Positions 4,895 to 5,061 of a stretch of 5,061 nucleotides of DNA are shown piece after piece (within the stretch, counting starts at the first letter, position 1; each line of letters opens with the position of its first letter). The stretch is from Roseovarius sp. (lineage in GTDB: Bacteria; Pseudomonadota; Alphaproteobacteria; Rhodobacterales; Rhodobacteraceae), in NCBI GenBank assembly GCA_023260815.1, contig JALQUE010000137.1:1-5061 (forward strand). Direction: 5' to 3'. Under the pieces are notes generated by a model that saw only the letters and a list, made by a program, of their open reading frames with translations, made no database searches and had not been told where the DNA came from. The position numbers were made by a program, and so were the translations under genes.

Positions 4895-5061
4895 ATGCCC
4901 GAGACGCGCCACACCAAATGCCTGATCATAGGGTCCGGCCCCGCCGGCTATACCGCGGGCGTCTATGCCAGCCGCGCCATGCTGGAGCCGATCCTCGAGC
5001 AGGGGATCGAACCGGGCGGGCAACTGACCACCACCACCGAAGTCGAGAACTGGCCCGGCGA
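4895..5061 (+). CDS. trxB: Thioredoxin reductase (NADPH), N-terminal part, 3'-truncated by the window
   Basis: Fifty-five codons are visible. TrxB is a cytoplasmic homodimeric flavoenzyme that passes electrons from NADPH via FAD and a CxxC disulfide to thioredoxin. The fragment contains the FAD-binding GxGxxG motif (GSGPAGYT, residues 13-20), then ASRAMLEP (25-32), GGQLTTTTEVENWPG (41-55), all hallmark TrxB blocks. The NADPH domain and the CxxC pair would lie beyond the window. The ATG at 4895 is chosen because the family normally begins about 10 residues before the GxGxxG motif and GGAGAG stands 5 bases upstream. The frame is open further upstream: an in-frame GTG at 4784 follows a perfect AGGAGG (4769-4774), but it would add an Arg-rich 37-residue extension not typical of TrxB. 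Confidence 0.95.
   Translation, partial: MPETRHTKCLIIGSGPAGYTAGVYASRAMLEPILEQGIEPGGQLTTTTEVENWPG

Noticed and set aside
4740..4925. Short + strand open frame before trxB (61 codons)
   Set aside because: It overlaps the trxB start in another frame, contains the tandem repeats and promoter, and has no ribosome binding site or recognisable motif.
1..5061. CRISPR array, tRNA, rRNA or insertion sequence
   Set aside because: No regularly spaced direct repeats with unique spacers, no cloverleaf-like tRNA sequence, no transposase motifs and no target-site duplication flanking the VWA unit could be found by eye.

Overview
The window looks like chromosomal DNA from a high-GC alphaproteobacterium, most likely a member of the Rhodobacteraceae (Roseobacter group). 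The reasons are the GC-rich codon usage, the MidA-type methyltransferase / pgeF pair, a Hint-domain protein of a type I associate with this family, an Lrp/AsnC regulator near trxB, and a VPLPA-CTERM surface protein. This assignment rests on recognised protein motifs and remembered gene order, not on a database search.

Layout. (1) Positions 1-1354 hold a two-gene operon on the + strand: the C-terminal part of a MidA/NDUFAF7-type SAM-dependent methyltransferase and pgeF (YfiH/laccase-domain peptidoglycan editing factor), overlapping by ATGA. (2) Positions 1355-2028 are mostly non-coding. They contain an AT-rich island with a 16-bp perfect palindrome, a 35-codon basic small ORF with a good ribosome binding site, a 3 x 10-bp tandem repeat and a long dyad just ahead of the next gene. 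(3) Positions 2029-2835 encode a Hint-domain protein in which the usual catalytic Cys of the Hint fold is Ala. (4) An Lrp/AsnC regulator lies convergently on the - strand (2879-3379) with its own promoter. (5) An AT-richer intergenic region with operator-like repeats leads into a secreted von Willebrand factor A (VWA) protein ending in a VPLPA-CTERM sorting signal (3760-4662), closed by a strong intrinsic terminator. (6) A short leader with a 12-bp triple repeat and a plausible promoter precedes the start of trxB (thioredoxin reductase), which runs off the window.

How the genes relate. The methyltransferase/pgeF pair is housekeeping. The lrp and trxB genes face away from each other, as they do in E. 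coli, but here a 1.5-kb stretch carrying the VWA/VPLPA-CTERM gene lies between them. That stretch has clearly lower GC than its neighbours except for its sorting tail, which suggests an acquired or fast-evolving cargo gene. I do not see a complete new multi-gene system. The items most worth a second look are the VWA cargo gene with its compositional break, the Cys-less Hint protein with its structured leader, and the small basic ORF.
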